DNA from: SZAS-7 sp964514655
Lineage (GTDB): Bacteria; Chlamydiota; Chlamydiia; Chlamydiales; FEN-1388
Reading direction: 5' to 3'
DNA: 64,000 nt
NCBI GenBank assembly: GCA_964514655.1
Contig: CAZEQY010000001.1
Span: 221,146-285,145, forward strand
Below, piece after piece: positions 62,944-64,000 of this stretch. Both the position numbers and the translations under genes were made by a program. Within the stretch, counting starts at the first letter, position 1. Every line of letters begins with the position of its first letter. The notes under the pieces are model-generated. The model did no database searches, was not told the DNA's origin, and saw only the letters and a program-made list of their open reading frames with translations.

Positions 62944-63732
62944 TTACCCCCAATTTTTGTGTGCAAAGTCAGTGCCGGCGGCAAGGAAAACATCTTTAGA
63001 TGTTCCCCGAAGCTCTTTAAGATGGTTTAAGGCATCTGTAGCTTTCATATGTGCCGCTTGTTGAAAGGTAATACTATGATCAATGTCTACAAGAGCAAAA
63101 TCAGTTGTGGGGCGATCCCGAGACCACCCATTTTTGGCGATAAATGGAGATTGCAGTTCTGGAGGAAGAGTAAATTGGGGATTACGAAGAGACTGAAGCC
63201 TTAACTCTCCTACGGCTGTCTTATAGCGAGCAACATAAGCGCCTTCAATAATAGACAATTGTGGCCTAGGTGGTTCTGTCGGCAAGGTCCATGAATTCAA
63301 ATACTCCGTTAAGGAATGTTTCTTTTCTGCGATTACTAAATTTACATAACGTATACCCAGTGCAGTCATCCAATCGATACCTATTCCAGGTACTTTTAAA
63401 AAAGACTCGAGCCCTTTATGAAATCTGTTAGAAAAATCAAGAAAATCTAGATAGTCAACAGTGTGTAAACATAATGCTTGCTCTGTTAGCACAAAGCCCC
63501 ATTTTTTCTCGATAGAGGTGAACTGCCATAGCTTGCTTTCATGTTGTTCTATTTGAATTCCATGAGGACTGATATTGGTGTTATAAACGGGCATTTTGAC
63601 TTCGTCAACAAGAGGATAATCATTTCTAATTTTATCCAAAAAAAGATCAACAAAGCGATCCAGTCCAGGGACTTTGGGGAATTGAATCATGCCGATTGTG
63701 TAGATAAGTGGGGCTTTTTTTAAAGTTGTCAT
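62944..63732 (-). CDS. TIGR04255-family protein
   Basis: The 262-aa protein opens with LKKAPLIYTIGMIQFPKVPG, the typical start of TIGR04255 proteins (LxxaPixxxxxxxrFxpl). It has LGIRYVNLVIAEKK in the centre, and near the C-terminus DFALVDIDHSITF. Members are often encoded beside small HTH genes in mobile elements; the function is unknown. AGAGGTG precedes the ATG. It is the first gene of the minus-strand block, and the promoter must lie between it and attR. Confidence 0.75.
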   Translation of the reverse strand: MTTLKKAPLIYTIGMIQFPKVPGLDRFVDLFLDKIRNDYPLVDEVKMPVYNTNISPHGIQIEQHESKLWQFTSIEKKWGFVLTEQALCLHTVDYLDFLDFSNRFHKGLESFLKVPGIGIDWMTALGIRYVNLVIAEKKHSLTEYLNSWTLPTEPPRPQLSIIEGAYVARYKTAVGELRLQSLRNPQFTLPPELQSPFIAKNGWSRDRPTTDFALVDIDHSITFQQAAHMKATDALNHLKELRGTSKDVFLAAGTDFAHKNWG

Positions 63733-63810
63733 AGTGCACCTCTACTACACACTTTACTAAACACTCCTATTCCAGAGCAAGCTAAATTCTTTTTCGTGAG
63801 GGCAAGTTAA

Positions 63811-63835
63811 TGGACCAATGACGGACCAAATAAGG
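63811..63835 (+). promoter_or_regulatory. candidate integrase arm-type sites, right end
   Basis: GGACC at 63812–63816 and 63823–63827, spaced 11 bp and followed by AAATAAGG, mirror the pair at the left end. They lie 110–135 bp inside attR and just upstream of the TIGR04255 operon. Confidence 0.5.
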
Positions 63836-63934
63836 GCATCAAACCAATTGAAATGGCATTACGTTGTGATAGACGCTAAAACTAAGATCGGTTATCCTCC
63901 TCTCATGTCAGCTACTGTAAGGTGCTGTGGCATT

Positions 63935-63992
63935 GCCTGGATGGGGCGCATTCGTAATGCGGAGGTCGTCGGTTCGACTCCGGCTTCAGGCA
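63935..63992 (+). pseudogene. attR: tRNA-Thr relic lacking the D-arm
   Basis: From 63946 the sequence repeats the anticodon arm, T-arm and acceptor 3' strand of the tRNA-Thr at 49275. Upstream, GCCTGGA (63935–63941) matches the tRNA 5' acceptor strand with one change and can still pair with TTCAGGC. The D-arm is missing (TGGG joins acceptor and anticodon arm). The T-stem here (GTCGG/CCGGC) pairs better than in the tRNA at the left end. The 49-bp repeat itself spans 63946–63994. Confidence 0.75.
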
Positions 63993-64000
63993 ATCAAAAA

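Larger units (their letters stand above)
49301..63994. mobile_element. integrative element (genomic island) in tRNA-Thr(CGT)
   Basis: The element is bounded by a 49-bp imperfect direct repeat of the tRNA 3' part (36 identical bases, then two mismatches). A tyrosine integrase gene lies directly inside the left end. It carries, in order: integrase, a hypothetical, an Xis-like gene, primase-helicase, a DUF5681 protein, a small gene, hsdM-hsdS-hsdR, a YgjP-type gene, and a minus-strand four-gene block. No conjugation or capsid genes are present, so it is a non-self-transmissible island or phage-satellite-like element. Distance between repeat starts is 14,645 bp. Confidence 0.92.

Overview
The window is a bacterial chromosome segment, almost certainly from the Chlamydiae and most likely an environmental (amoeba- or arthropod-associated) lineage. 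The main evidence is a chromosomal thrS–parA–pGP6-D-like operon (the order I recall from Chlamydia), a SycD/LcrH-type type III secretion chaperone, a plastid/chlamydia-type dicarboxylate translocator, a UhpC-like sugar-phosphate antiporter, an adjacent pepP–mutL pair, and eukaryote-like candidate effectors (an F-box/LRR protein and a classical tyrosine phosphatase). I cannot name the species.

Region 1 (1–27.5 kb) holds: the end of an aromatic aminotransferase and mreC; two exported minus-strand proteins, a PQQ-type propeller and an alpha/beta-hydrolase relative that has lost two of its three catalytic residues; pepP–mutL; a tRNA-processing and ribosome-maturation operon (CCA/polyA nucleotidyltransferase, TrmH-like methyltransferase, rsgA); the F-box/LRR gene; the dicarboxylate carrier; a T3SS chaperone with a small partner gene; dusB–yggT; a PilM/PilN-like pilus or secretion cluster ending in a YwqK-repeat lipoprotein; recA; the tyrosine phosphatase; recQ–prenyl synthase–GlmU-like; an RlmD/RumA-like methyltransferase; uhpC; and an alcohol dehydrogenase.

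Region 2 (27.5–49.3 kb) holds: tRNA-Pro(GGG); pepF; ung; a Sua5-type t6A gene; a small unknown gene; an intergenic region rich in DnaA-box-like 9-mers; the thrS–parA–pGP6–TMEM14-like operon; a 989-residue protein with a papain-like GSCFA motif; an outer-membrane protein with a candidate promoter/operator and a good terminator; a pair of hairpin-forming repeats; an LplT-like transporter fused to a degenerate PlsC-like domain; and recC–recB–recD.

Region 3 (49.3–64.0 kb) is a complete, about 14.65-kb integrative element inserted in tRNA-Thr(CGT). It is bounded by a 49-bp imperfect repeat of the tRNA 3' part. It encodes a tyrosine integrase, a small Xis-like protein, a TOPRIM/AAA primase-helicase, a DUF5681 protein, a full type I restriction-modification set (hsdM-hsdS-hsdR) with a YgjP-type metallopeptidase, and a minus-strand block at the right end: TIGR04255-like protein, HTH protein, a 'GWRQGS' protein of unknown function and a HEPN-like protein. 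That block sits where integrative elements usually carry defence cargo and is the best candidate here for an undescribed system.

Gene packing is extreme. Most neighbours on one strand overlap by a few bases, and seven of nine convergent gene pairs overlap at their 3' ends.
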